Shown here: positions 1-8,026 of the stretch, piece by piece
Layout of the letters: the number at the start of each line of letters is the position of its first letter
How positions within the stretch are numbered: position 1 is the stretch's first letter
Origin: Pseudomonadota bacterium
GTDB taxonomy: Bacteria; Pseudomonadota; Alphaproteobacteria; Sphingomonadales; Sphingomonadaceae
Assembly (NCBI GenBank): GCA_023391375.1
Contig: JAEWBB010000017.1
Coordinates: forward strand, 1 to 20,406
Direction of reading: 5' to 3'
Length of the DNA: 20,406 bases
Program-made: the position numbers and the translations under genes
The notes under the pieces: generated by a model
The model's input: only the letters and a program-made list of their open reading frames with translations
Database searches by the model: none
Told to the model about the DNA's origin: nothing

Positions 1-1941
1 GCATTGGCCCGGGCGCTGGAGCAGGGCGGCGGCGCGGCGCTGGCAGCGCTGGCCGCCGATCCGGGATACGAGCGCGCACTGGCGGCGGCGCTGGGCGACG
101 ATGTCGAGGCGGTGCTGGGCGATGACGGCGCGCGGCGCTGGCAGGGGAGCAAGGCCGACGCGGGGGATCCCGCGCTTTCGCCGGGGTTGGAACGGCTGGC
201 GGACCACGTCCGCGCACCCGAGGCGCTTCAGCGGCGCCTGGCACAGGTTGGCGTGACCTCCAGCGACACCGGCCAACCGCTCGCCGTCGGGCAGCGGCTC
301 GTCACGCGGGACGGCGTGATGCGGCGCTGGGACGGGTTCGTCACCGTGGGTGAGGGCGCGGCGGCGGCCGAGCGGCTGGTCCGGGCCAACCGGCTGGCCG
401 AACTCGACGCGCAGCTGCCAACGCTTACCAAGGCCGTTGAAGCGGCGGACGGTGCGCGCAGGGAGGCCATGGCGGCAGTCGATGCGGCGCGGCAGGCAGC
501 CGATGCAGCTCGTTCAGCGGCGCAATCGGCGGAGCGCGAAGGGCGCGAGGCGGCGCGGGCCGGGGACATGGCCGAGGCGCAAATCGAACGGCTCGCCGGG
601 CAACGGAGCAGCTTCGAGGAACGGCTTTTCGACCTCGAACCGTTGGTCGCGGCGGCGGCGGATGCCCTCGGGCAGGCGGAACGCTCGCTCAAGGCGCTGC
701 CCGACGCCAGCGCGATGACTGGCGAGGTCGATTCAGCGCGGCAGGCGGCCGGCGCGGCGGGCGAGGCAGTGGCCGATGCCCGCGCCCGCTCGGCGACCCG
801 TGCGCGGGAAACCGCGGCGGACCGCGAACGCCATGCGGCGGCAGGGCGCGAGGCAGGCGAATGGCGCAGCCGCGCGCTGATGGCCGAGGAACGGCTGGCC
901 GGCACCGCGGCGCGGGCGATGGCGATGGAAGACGAGCGCGAGGAACTCGCTGATCGGCCCGAGGCCGAGGCGGCGGATATCGCCCGGATCGAAACGGCGT
1001 CGGGCGAGGTCGAAGCCGCCATGGCCGCGGCCGGAGAAGCCGAGCGTAACGCCGACGAAGCGGTGCGCGTCGCGGCCCATGCTCTGACCCAGGTTGGAGA
1101 GGCGTTTGCCCAGGCGCGCGAGCTGCGGGCCGGCGCGACCGCACGGGCCGAGGCGCAGGAAGCGCGGCGGGCCGACTTCGCGCGGCAGAGCGGCGAGGCG
1201 TTCGAATGCCCGCCGCCGCTACTTCCGGAACGCATCGGGTTCGACGGCGACGCCAAGGCCGATCCGGAGGCGGAAAAGGAAGCGCTCGACCGGCTGGTGG
1301 CGGAGCGGGAGCGGATCGGCCCGGTCAACCTGGTCGCCGAAACCGAACTCGCCGAACTCGACCAGAACCGCGAGTCCAGCGCGGCGGAGAAGGAGGAGCT
1401 GACGCTCGCCATCCACCGCCTGCGCGGGTCGATCGGCAGCCTCAACCGCGAAGGGCGGGTGCGCCTGCTCGACGCGTTCGAAAAGGTCGACGCCCATTTC
1501 CGCAGCCTGTTCACGACCCTGTTCGGCGGCGGCGAAGCGCACCTCGAACTGGTCGAAAGCGATGACCCGCTGGAGGCCGGTCTCGAAATCCTCGCCCAGC
1601 CGCCTGGGAAGCGGTTGAGCGCGCTGACCCTGTTGTCGGGCGGCGAGCAGGCGCTGACCGCCGTGGCCCTGATCTTCGCGCTGTTCCTGACCAATCCCGC
1701 ACCGATCTGCGTGCTCGACGAGGTCGATGCGCCGCTCGACGACGCCAACGTCGAACGCTTTTGCGACCTGCTGGCGCGGATGAGCGCGGAAACCGACACC
1801 CGCTACCTGATCGTCACCCACAATGCGGTGACGATGGCGCGGATGGACCGGCTCTACGGGGTGACGATGATCGAGCAGGGCGTCAGCCGGCTGGTCTCGG
1901 TCGACCTCGGCGGGGCCGAGGAACTGCTCGCCGCACAGTAG
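1..1941 (+). CDS. smc: Chromosome segregation protein SMC, C-terminal part (5' end outside window)
   Basis: The frame is open from base 1, so the start and the N-terminal Walker A half lie upstream of the window. About 646 residues are visible. SMC is the ATPase of the condensin-like complex that compacts and segregates the chromosome with ScpA and ScpB. Counting from the TTG at base 4, residues about 18-115 look like the hinge (start near GYERALAAALGDD, end near RLVTRDGVMRRWDGF). Residues about 125-430 form an Ala/Glu/Arg-rich antiparallel coiled coil. The rest is the C-terminal ABC half-head: signature motif LSGGEQ at 544-549, Walker B ICVLDEVDAPLDD at 568-580, and an H-loop in YLIVTHN at 601-607. 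All key residues of this half are intact. The gene is convergent with the PepSY gene, whose stop codon lies one base away. Confidence 0.96.
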   Translation, partial: ALARALEQGGGAALAALAADPGYERALAAALGDDVEAVLGDDGARRWQGSKADAGDPALSPGLERLADHVRAPEALQRRLAQVGVTSSDTGQPLAVGQRLVTRDGVMRRWDGFVTVGEGAAAAERLVRANRLAELDAQLPTLTKAVEAADGARREAMAAVDAARQAADAARSAAQSAEREGREAARAGDMAEAQIERLAGQRSSFEERLFDLEPLVAAAADALGQAERSLKALPDASAMTGEVDSARQAAGAAGEAVADARARSATRARETAADRERHAAAGREAGEWRSRALMAEERLAGTAARAMAMEDEREELADRPEAEAADIARIETASGEVEAAMAAAGEAERNADEAVRVAAHALTQVGEAFAQARELRAGATARAEAQEARRADFARQSGEAFECPPPLLPERIGFDGDAKADPEAEKEALDRLVAERERIGPVNLVAETELAELDQNRESSAAEKEELTLAIHRLRGSIGSLNREGRVRLLDAFEKVDAHFRSLFTTLFGGGEAHLELVESDDPLEAGLEILAQPPGKRLSALTLLSGGEQALTAVALIFALFLTNPAPICVLDEVDAPLDDANVERFCDLLARMSAETDTRYLIVTHNAVTMARMDRLYGVTMIEQGVSRLVSVDLGGAEELLAAQ

Positions 1942-1942
1942 G

Positions 1943-3043
1943 TTAGGCGAGCCGCCGCGCGTCCTTCGCCCGCTGCCGCGGCACCCGCGCCCGCCACCAG
2001 ATGATGATCCCGGTGACCGACAGCAGCGCCGGGATGATTCCGCCGAGGAAGATGAGGATTTGCCAGGTGAGGCCCATGCCGGTGCCGTCGTGCCAGCGGC
2101 GCATGGTGCGCGCCAGCGTTTCGGGCGGCGGCGGGGACGGCGGCGCGGCCTGCGCGGTGGCGTCGTCGACGCTGATCTCGGCGTTTCCGCCCTTGCCCGA
2201 GAAGGCGACCTTCCACGCCGGCTTCTGGTCGGTCGGCCAGGAGATGGAAGCGAGGGGGCCGGTGGCGAAGCGGCCGGCCGAGGCGACGGCGTCGTCGACC
2301 GCGGTCGTGGTTGAGGCGAGGGGCTTAGCGCGCACCGCCGCCTCTCGGCTCGCGCTGGCGACAGGGCGCTGCTCGAATTTCCCGAACAGCTTGGGGAAGC
2401 TGATCCACGCGCCGGTGAACGACAGCATGGCCAGCGGGACGAGGATCCAGAAACCGGTCATATAGTGGAGGTTGGCATTGAGCGTGTTGCGCCGTTTCCA
2501 TTTGAAGCCGGTTCGCACGCCCCCGCTCAGCGGCCACCACAGCCACAGCCCGGTCAGGCAGGACAGGAACATGAAGACGCCGATCCAGCCGACGATCGTG
2601 CGGCCCCAGCCCGGAACCATCAGGCTGCCATGGAGGACGTGCAACACCTGCATCACGCCGCTGTTGCCGGACGTGCGGTCGATGATCTGGCCGTCCCGCG
2701 GGTCGAGCCACAGCGTGGTCCGGGCCGGCCGGGCTCCGCCCTTGGCAGGCGCTACGGCGGAGGCGACCACCGGGCCGTTGTCGGCGTCGAAGCGAAGCGA
2801 CGTCAGCGTCTGTCCGGGAGACAGCGCACGCGAGGCCGCCGCCGCGTAAGCAGATGCCGGCAGGGCGGCCGGGGCGATCGTCGCATCGCGCTGCGGCTCC
2901 AGCTTTGTTTCGATCGCGTCGCCCCAGACGAGCGCCGATCCGGTCAGCGAGACGGGAATGATCAGCACCGCGAGCAGGAGGCCGATCCACTTGTGGACGG
3001 ACAGCCAGGTGGCGCGGAGCTTCTTCTTGGTGGTCTTGGCCAT
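1943..3043 (-). CDS. PepSY-associated TM-helix (iron-regulated membrane) protein
   Basis: This 366-residue inner-membrane protein resembles the PepSY/PiuB-like family often found beside siderophore receptors. I see four transmembrane segments at about 17-40, 149-171, 196-216 and 327-350. The longest periplasmic part, about 41-148, holds the PepSY-like region. Family-typical histidines lie beside the helices: H17 in SVHKWIG, H135 and H138 in LHVLHGS, and H193 in NLHYMTG. The N-terminus is Lys/Arg-rich, as expected for a cytoplasmic end. The ATG at 3043 was chosen because no good upstream in-frame start is seen. It diverges from the siderophore receptor across a 97-base gap with a Fur box, so joint iron-dependent repression is likely. 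Some relatives act as ferric-siderophore reductases, but nothing in the sequence settles the biochemical role. Confidence 0.9.
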   Translation of the reverse strand: MAKTTKKKLRATWLSVHKWIGLLLAVLIIPVSLTGSALVWGDAIETKLEPQRDATIAPAALPASAYAAAASRALSPGQTLTSLRFDADNGPVVASAVAPAKGGARPARTTLWLDPRDGQIIDRTSGNSGVMQVLHVLHGSLMVPGWGRTIVGWIGVFMFLSCLTGLWLWWPLSGGVRTGFKWKRRNTLNANLHYMTGFWILVPLAMLSFTGAWISFPKLFGKFEQRPVASASREAAVRAKPLASTTTAVDDAVASAGRFATGPLASISWPTDQKPAWKVAFSGKGGNAEISVDDATAQAAPPSPPPPETLARTMRRWHDGTGMGLTWQILIFLGGIIPALLSVTGIIIWWRARVPRQRAKDARRLA

Positions 3044-3083
3044 GGGCCATGTCTAACGCCCGAAAATGTCCTTGCAAGCTTAT

Positions 3084-3098
3084 TGAGAATGATTATCA
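3084..3098. promoter_or_regulatory. Fur box in the divergent PepSY/receptor promoter
   Basis: The 15 bases TGAGAATGATTATCA match the 7-1-7 Fur consensus TGATAATnATTATCA with a single mismatch at position 4. The site is a near-palindrome centred on base 3091. It lies 41 bases from the PepSY start and 42 bases from the receptor start, a good place to repress both divergent genes when iron is plentiful. The surrounding sequence is AT-rich compared with the rest of the window, as expected for a promoter. The functional call is inferred from the match and from the iron-related genes on both sides. Confidence 0.85.
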
Positions 3099-3110
3099 GC
3101 ACGGTCCAGT

Positions 3111-3125
3111 TAAGAACGACTCTCA
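3111..3125. promoter_or_regulatory. Possible second, degenerate Fur-like site
   Basis: The bases TAAGAACGACTCTCA read on the minus strand as TGAGAGTCGTTCTTA, which keeps the TGAGA.T start of the strong Fur box at 3084-3098 but matches the consensus poorly in its other half. Its centre is 27 bases from that of the strong site. It lies just before the receptor Shine-Dalgarno sequence, so it could extend Fur occupancy over the receptor promoter. This is a weak call. Confidence 0.3.
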
Positions 3126-3140
3126 ATCGCAAGGATATCC

Positions 3141-5336
3141 ATGACCTGCCGCTCGTCGCATCCCGGAATCATCTCTCGACGCCATGCGGGTCTCGCGCTC
3201 GCCGGAACGGCGCTCTTGGCAGCCGGCGGTCAGGCGAGCGCTGCTGAGTCGGTGACGGGAAGCGAGACGCTCATCGCGGCGGACGCGGCCGATGCACCAC
3301 CGGGCAAGGACGACATCATCGTCAACGGCACGCGCTACCGGATCAACACGCTGAACAGCCGCCTGCCCGACGTGCGCGATGCGCCGCAGTCGATCAGCAT
3401 CATCCCGCGCGAGGTGATCGAGCAGCAGTCGGCCTCGAGCCTGCGCGACGTGCTCCGCAACGTCAGCGGCATCAGCATGGCGGCGGGCGAGGGCGGCGGC
3501 GGGCCGGCCGGCGACAACCTGACGCTGCGCGGGTTCGGCGCACGCAACGACATCTTCGTCGACGGCATCCGCGACTTCGCCAGCTATTCGCGCGACACGT
3601 TCAACGTCGAACAGGTCGAGGTGGTGAAGGGCCCCTCGTCGGCCCAGACCGGCCGCGGCTCTACCGGCGGCTATATCAACATGTTCTCCAAGCAGCCGGA
3701 GCTGGACAGCTTCGTGGGCGGTAGCGTGGGCGTCGGCGCGCCCTTCTTCTTCCGCTCGACGCTCGACGCCAACGTCGGCGGAAATGACCTGGGCCTCGGC
3801 GGCGGGACCGCGCTGCGTGTCAACGCGGTCTACCAGAAGTCGGACACGCCGGGCCGCGACCATGTCGAAAACAAGCGGATCGGCGTCGCGCCGTCGCTGG
3901 CCGTCGGCCTCGGCACTTCGACCCGCGCGATCCTGTCGTGGATGCACCTTCGGCAGGACAACACGCCCGACTACGGCATCCCGTTCGTGCCCAACACCAA
4001 CACGGTGCTGACCGAATACCTCGATGCGCCGGCGCCCGTCGACTTCGACAATTACTACGGCCTGCTGGCGCGCGATTACGAAAAGCTGCGCACCGATATC
4101 GTCACCTTCGCGGTCGAGCATGACTTCTCGGACCAGGTGCGCATCGCCAACACCACGCGGTACGGCCACGCGACGCGGGACAGCATCTATTCCGCCCCGC
4201 GCTTTCTCAACACCACCAGCACGCTGATCCGCGCGCAGCCGCAGTCGCGCGACACGCTCGACACGGTGTTGCTGAACCAGTCGAACCTGTTCGCCGGCTT
4301 CTTCACCGGCGGAATCGCGCACGACGTCGTCGCGGGCGTCGAAGTGTCGCGCGAAAAGAGCCGCAACCAGCCGCGCACGGTGACCGAGGGTACGCCGACC
4401 GACCTGTTCGACCCGGACCCCAGCCGCCCTTGGGTCGGCACGATCGTCGACACGCCCGGCGGCCCGATCCGCGCCCAGGCCGACACAGTCGCCGCTTACC
4501 TGTTCGATACCATCAAGGTCAGCCACGCCCTGCTGTTCAGCGGCGGCGTACGCTACGAGCATTACAAGAGCGAATTCGAGCCGGTCGGCGCGCCCAAGCT
4601 TGGCCGGACCGACAAGAACCTGACCTGGCGCGGCGGCGTCACCGTCAAGCCGGTCAGGCACCTCAGCCTTTATGCGGGTGCGGGCACCTCGGTGAACCCG
4701 TCGATCGAGAACATGACCCAGACCACGCCGACCGCCGCAGTGGTGGCGCTGAAACCGGAACGCAGCCGCACCTATGAGGCGGGCGCGAAATATGACGGGT
4801 TCGGCGGCAAGCTGCTGTTGACCGGCGCGGTGTTCCGCACCGACAAGCTCAACGCCCGCACCCCGGGCCTTCCGGGCGAACCGGCGACGGTGCTCGAGGG
4901 CAAGCAGCGCGTTCGCGGGGCCGAACTGGGCGCTACAGGTCACATTACCCGGGCCTGGAGCCTGATCGCGGCCTACACCTACCTCGACACCGAGGTGACG
5001 GAATCGAACACGCCGACCGAGGTTGGCAATCACCTCGGCAACGTCCCCGCACACAGCGGCAGCATCTGGTCGACCTACAAGTTCGCCAATGGCATCGAGG
5101 TCGGCGGCGGCGCGCGCTACGTCGGCAGCCGCTTCACCAACACGACCAACAATCGCAAGGTCGGCGATTATTGGGCGTTCGATGCGACCGCGGCGATGGA
5201 CATCGCCAAGGACGTGACGTTGCGCCTCAATGGCTTCAACCTCACCAACAAGCGCTACGTCGACCAGGTCGGCGGCGGCCACTTCATCCCGGGACCGAGC
5301 CGCTCCGTGCTGGCGACCCTGTCGTTCCGGCGGTAA
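3141..5336 (+). CDS. TonB-dependent siderophore receptor (Fiu/catecholate type)
   Basis: This 731-residue outer-membrane receptor imports ferric siderophores using TonB energy. The signal peptide covers about residues 1-34: charged start, SRRHAGLALAG, then a likely cleavage after QASA. A TonB box-like DIIVNG is at 58-63. The plug domain (about 75-190) shows APQSISIIPREV, LRDVLRNVSGI, LRGFGARNDIFVDGIRD and VEQVEVVKGPSSAQTGRGSTGGYIN. The remainder is a 22-strand-type beta barrel ending in SVLATLSFRR. The ATG start has AAGGA six bases upstream. The Fur box 42 bases upstream and the hydroxylase gene 10 bases downstream recall the fiu-ybiX arrangement and suggest a catecholate-type ligand. The exact siderophore cannot be read from sequence. 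It appears full length and intact. Confidence 0.93.
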   Translation: MTCRSSHPGIISRRHAGLALAGTALLAAGGQASAAESVTGSETLIAADAADAPPGKDDIIVNGTRYRINTLNSRLPDVRDAPQSISIIPREVIEQQSASSLRDVLRNVSGISMAAGEGGGGPAGDNLTLRGFGARNDIFVDGIRDFASYSRDTFNVEQVEVVKGPSSAQTGRGSTGGYINMFSKQPELDSFVGGSVGVGAPFFFRSTLDANVGGNDLGLGGGTALRVNAVYQKSDTPGRDHVENKRIGVAPSLAVGLGTSTRAILSWMHLRQDNTPDYGIPFVPNTNTVLTEYLDAPAPVDFDNYYGLLARDYEKLRTDIVTFAVEHDFSDQVRIANTTRYGHATRDSIYSAPRFLNTTSTLIRAQPQSRDTLDTVLLNQSNLFAGFFTGGIAHDVVAGVEVSREKSRNQPRTVTEGTPTDLFDPDPSRPWVGTIVDTPGGPIRAQADTVAAYLFDTIKVSHALLFSGGVRYEHYKSEFEPVGAPKLGRTDKNLTWRGGVTVKPVRHLSLYAGAGTSVNPSIENMTQTTPTAAVVALKPERSRTYEAGAKYDGFGGKLLLTGAVFRTDKLNARTPGLPGEPATVLEGKQRVRGAELGATGHITRAWSLIAAYTYLDTEVTESNTPTEVGNHLGNVPAHSGSIWSTYKFANGIEVGGGARYVGSRFTNTTNNRKVGDYWAFDATAAMDIAKDVTLRLNGFNLTNKRYVDQVGGGHFIPGPSRSVLATLSFRR

Positions 5337-5346
5337 GCAGGCCGCC

Positions 5347-6033
5347 ATGCTGCTCGCCATTCCCCAACTGCTCGATGTCGCTGCCACCCAGCGCGTGCGC
5401 GGCATCATCGGGGACGGCGAGTGGCGCGACGGCAAGGTGACGGCCGGCGTCCAGTCGGCGCTGGCCAAGCACAACCTGCAGCTCGCCAACGATGGCGAGG
5501 CCGCGCGCGAGGCCGGGCTGGTCATCCTCGACGCGCTGGCCGGCAACGCGCTGTTCCAGTCGGCCGCGCTGCCACGGCGGATCGTGCCGCCTCTCTTCAA
5601 CCGCTACGAGGCCAGCGACGGCCATCGCTTCGGCGACCATGTCGACAATGCGCTGCGTCCCTTGCCGGGCGGCGGACGGATCCGCACTGACCTGTCGGTC
5701 ACGGTCTTCCTGACCGATCCGGCGGACTATGACGGCGGCGAGCTGGTGATCGAGGACAGCTACGGCGCGCACGAGGTGAAGCTCGAAGCGGGGGACGCGA
5801 TCCTCTATCCGTCCTCGTCGCTCCACCGCGTCGAGCCGGTGACGCGCGGGTCGAGGGTGTCGAGCTTCTTCTGGGTCGAATCGATGGTACGCGAGGATGC
5901 GCAGCGCACGCTGCTGCTCGACATGGATGCGGCGGTGCGGACGCTGGCGGCGGAGGTCGGCGACGATCACCGTGCCGTCGTGTCGCTGACGGGCACCTAT
6001 CACAACCTGCTGCGCCGCTGGGCCGACGCCTAA
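5347..6033 (+). CDS. PKHD-type Fe(II)/2-oxoglutarate hydroxylase, PiuC/YbiX family
   Basis: This 228-residue dioxygenase belongs to the PiuC/YbiX family (typically about 225 residues), encoded next to catecholate-siderophore receptors. The double-stranded beta-helix core has the iron triad H98 and D100 (in FGDHVDN) and H160 (in SSLHRVEPV). R170 in TRGSR is the expected 2-oxoglutarate-binding residue. These positions are within two residues of those I recall for E. coli YbiX. The ATG at 5347 gives the normal family N-terminus, MLLAIPQLLD; the frame is open further upstream but overlaps the receptor. It is 10 bases after the receptor stop, so the two are probably cotranscribed under Fur. A role in siderophore processing or iron release is inferred from context. 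Its stop overlaps the convergent UdgX gene by four bases. Confidence 0.93.
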   Translation: MLLAIPQLLDVAATQRVRGIIGDGEWRDGKVTAGVQSALAKHNLQLANDGEAAREAGLVILDALAGNALFQSAALPRRIVPPLFNRYEASDGHRFGDHVDNALRPLPGGGRIRTDLSVTVFLTDPADYDGGELVIEDSYGAHEVKLEAGDAILYPSSSLHRVEPVTRGSRVSSFFWVESMVREDAQRTLLLDMDAAVRTLAAEVGDDHRAVVSLTGTYHNLLRRWADA

Positions 6034-7487
6034 GAGGTCAGCTCGGCCGAGCGGTCGCGGATTTTCTTGAGATCGTCGATGAAGCGCCCGCGCTCGATGG
6101 TCCGCGCTTGTTCGTCGGGGAGGCGGAGAAGGAAGCTGGGGTGGACGGTGATCCAACCCTCCGCCCCGTCGGGCAGCAGGTGCGGTTGCCCACGGTTCTT
6201 GCCGATCGCCATGACCTTGCCGAACAGGCTGCGCGCGGCGGTGGCGCCGAGCGCGACGGTCAGCGGCGGGCGGATCAACTCGCGCTCCTGATCGACCCAC
6301 CAACGGCAGGCGTCGATTTCCGACGCGCCGGGCGATTGGTGGATGCGCCGCTTGCCGCGCAGGACGAATTTGAAATGCTTCACGGCGTTGGTGACATAAG
6401 TCTCGGCGCGCGGGATGCCGGCCTGTTCCAGCGCGGCGTTGAACACCTCGCCCGCCGGGCCGACGAACGGGCGGCCCGCAAGGTCCTCCTGGTCGCCCGG
6501 CTGTTCGCCGACGAAGACGATCTTCGCGTCGAGCGGGCCCTCGCCGAATACCGTTTGCGTGGCGTGGCAATGGAGGTCGCAGCGGGTGCAGGCGCGGGCG
6601 TCGGCCCGAAGCGCCTCCCAGGTCGCGGCGAGATTGGCGCCGCCGCCGGGCGCGGGGATGCGGTCGGGGGTGGGGATCCGCTTGGGCATCGTAGTTCCCT
6701 CCTGCCGCGACCGTTCGATCATCGCCGCTTCCCGCGCTTGCGCCCCCGCAAGCAGCGGCGCGACGAGCGCAGTCTCCGGCATGTTGGCCCAATATTTCTT
6801 GGGCATTTCCTTCAGCATCGCCTTCACCTTGACCCGCGCCGGGTTGAAGATGGAGGCGTAGTAGGTCTTCCATGTTTCCTCGACCGGGTCGCCCTGCGGC
6901 GCCTCGGCCCGGGTCGCGCCGGGGCCTTCGCGCAGTGTCTCGCCATCCCAATGGATCGACAGTTCGGGGGTCAGGATCGACCAGCGCATGGTGGTGAAAC
7001 GGCGGACGAAGAAGCCCGCCTCGCGCCGCACGATGTGATGGTCGGGCTCGAAGAAGGCGACGAAGCGTACCGTGCCATCCGGCTCCTCGACTTCGCGGAA
7101 GCGGACGAAGGCATGCATCTTGTGCGCGTCGCGGCGCACTTCCTTGGCCAGTTTCTCGAGCCGGTCGACCAGCGGGTCGGCGCGGTCCTCGAGCGCCCGT
7201 TTGTTGGTGCGGATCTTGAGCAGCAGCGCGTACAGCAGCGCGAACCGCTCCGGGTCCGAATGGCAGATGGCGGCCTTGGCGAGACTGATGAACTCGCGCG
7301 GGACAGCGAAGGACGGACCCGGCGGCGGCGGGGCCGAGCCTTGGCCGAACAGGTCGGCGTCCTCGCCCTCGACCTCCCAGCAAATCGCGCTGGCCGGCAC
7401 GCCCGCCTCGGCAAGTCCGCGCGCGGCATCGCGCCAACCGTCGAAATCGTCGGGGGCCGACAGGGCGACGCGAAACGCGTCGATCAT
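6030..7487 (-). CDS. DUF4130-UdgX fusion: uracil-DNA binding/glycosylase-like protein
   Basis: This 485-residue protein has two domains. Residues about 1-250 match the DUF4130 (TIGR03915-type) putative DNA-metabolism domain. Residues about 285-480 are a UdgX-type family 4 uracil-DNA glycosylase. Visible motifs are GEQPGDQED at 327-335, the UdgX-specific loop KRRIHQSPG with H383, and VHPSF at 448-452. In the Mycobacterium smegmatis homologue the equivalent histidine attacks the sugar after uracil removal and crosslinks the protein to the abasic site. Likely Fe-S ligands are C300, C303, C394 and probably H371 (in AVKHF), where classical family 4 enzymes have cysteine. The start was placed at 7487 because GGAGG lies five bases upstream. 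An ATG at 7505 that shares one base with the hemerythrin stop would add six residues. It is the last gene of the putative SOS operon. Confidence 0.92.
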   Translation of the reverse strand: MIDAFRVALSAPDDFDGWRDAARGLAEAGVPASAICWEVEGEDADLFGQGSAPPPPGPSFAVPREFISLAKAAICHSDPERFALLYALLLKIRTNKRALEDRADPLVDRLEKLAKEVRRDAHKMHAFVRFREVEEPDGTVRFVAFFEPDHHIVRREAGFFVRRFTTMRWSILTPELSIHWDGETLREGPGATRAEAPQGDPVEETWKTYYASIFNPARVKVKAMLKEMPKKYWANMPETALVAPLLAGAQAREAAMIERSRQEGTTMPKRIPTPDRIPAPGGGANLAATWEALRADARACTRCDLHCHATQTVFGEGPLDAKIVFVGEQPGDQEDLAGRPFVGPAGEVFNAALEQAGIPRAETYVTNAVKHFKFVLRGKRRIHQSPGASEIDACRWWVDQERELIRPPLTVALGATAARSLFGKVMAIGKNRGQPHLLPDGAEGWITVHPSFLLRLPDEQARTIERGRFIDDLKKIRDRSAELTS

Positions 7488-7504
7488 CGGCCCCTCCGGA
7501 AGCA

Positions 7505-7996
7505 TCAGCCGATACGGTCGGCGATCGCGTCGTCGGCGCCCTCTTCCTGCCGCTCGATCTCTTCCGGTTTGATCGCGTTATAGGCGTCCTTGAGCTCGAC
7601 CGCCTTGGCCTCGCCCAGATCCTTTTTCGCGTCGGGAAAGATCGTCTCTTCCTCTTCCTTGATATGGTCGAGGTAGGTCTCCTTCAGCGCCCTGAAACAG
7701 GCCAGCCAGCCGGTCGATCCGAAGTCGGTCTCCTCGACCTTCTTGATAGCCTCATCGATATCGTGGTGGTCGGCCGCCGCATGGCGGGCATATTCGCGCG
7801 TTTCCGGCTCGGCCATCAGCGTCGCGTAGAGCGTCACTTCCTCGCTCGCGGCATGGGCCTTCGTTTCGATCTTGAACGTCTCGAACAGTTCGCGCCGCTC
7901 GGGCGTATCTCCGCTCGTCTCCTCGATCGCCTTGATCAGCGCGCGATGCTTTTCATGGTCGGCGATCAGCCGGTCGAAGATGTCTTTGGATGCCAT
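7505..7996 (-). CDS. Hemerythrin HHE domain protein
   Basis: This 163-residue soluble four-helix-bundle protein has likely diiron ligands in the expected order: H14 (DHEKH), H48 and E52 (AHAASEE), H77 or H78 (ADHHDID), and H111 and E115 (YLDHIKEEEETIFP). HHE proteins bind oxygen or NO, or store or sense iron; the sequence does not say which applies here. The C-terminal tail, after about 150, is acidic. There is no signal peptide, so it is cytoplasmic. The ATG at 7996 is preceded by GGGAG at a usable distance. It lies between the radical SAM gene (30-base gap) and the DUF4130-UdgX gene (its stop touches the upstream alternative start), so it is very likely cotranscribed with both. That position suggests a link to oxygen-sensitive Fe-S chemistry, which is inference. 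Confidence 0.92.
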   Translation of the reverse strand: MASKDIFDRLIADHEKHRALIKAIEETSGDTPERRELFETFKIETKAHAASEEVTLYATLMAEPETREYARHAAADHHDIDEAIKKVEETDFGSTGWLACFRALKETYLDHIKEEEETIFPDAKKDLGEAKAVELKDAYNAIKPEEIERQEEGADDAIADRIG

Positions 7997-8026
7997 GCGT
8001 CAGTCTCCCTTTGGGGCGATAACGGC

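Noticed and set aside
3123..5600. Very long open frame on the minus strand opposite the siderophore receptor
   Set aside because: It is a GC-rich mirror frame. The translation is Arg/Ala/Val-rich with no recognisable domain, while the plus strand holds a textbook TonB receptor.
5284..7437. Minus-strand frame of about 717 codons spanning the hydroxylase and UdgX genes
   Set aside because: Its translation is low-complexity Arg/Gly/Pro-rich and overlaps two well-supported genes in other frames.
6108..7583. Plus-strand frame of 491 codons opposite the DUF4130-UdgX gene
   Set aside because: It has no recognisable motif, and the opposite strand encodes a conserved two-domain protein over the same bases.
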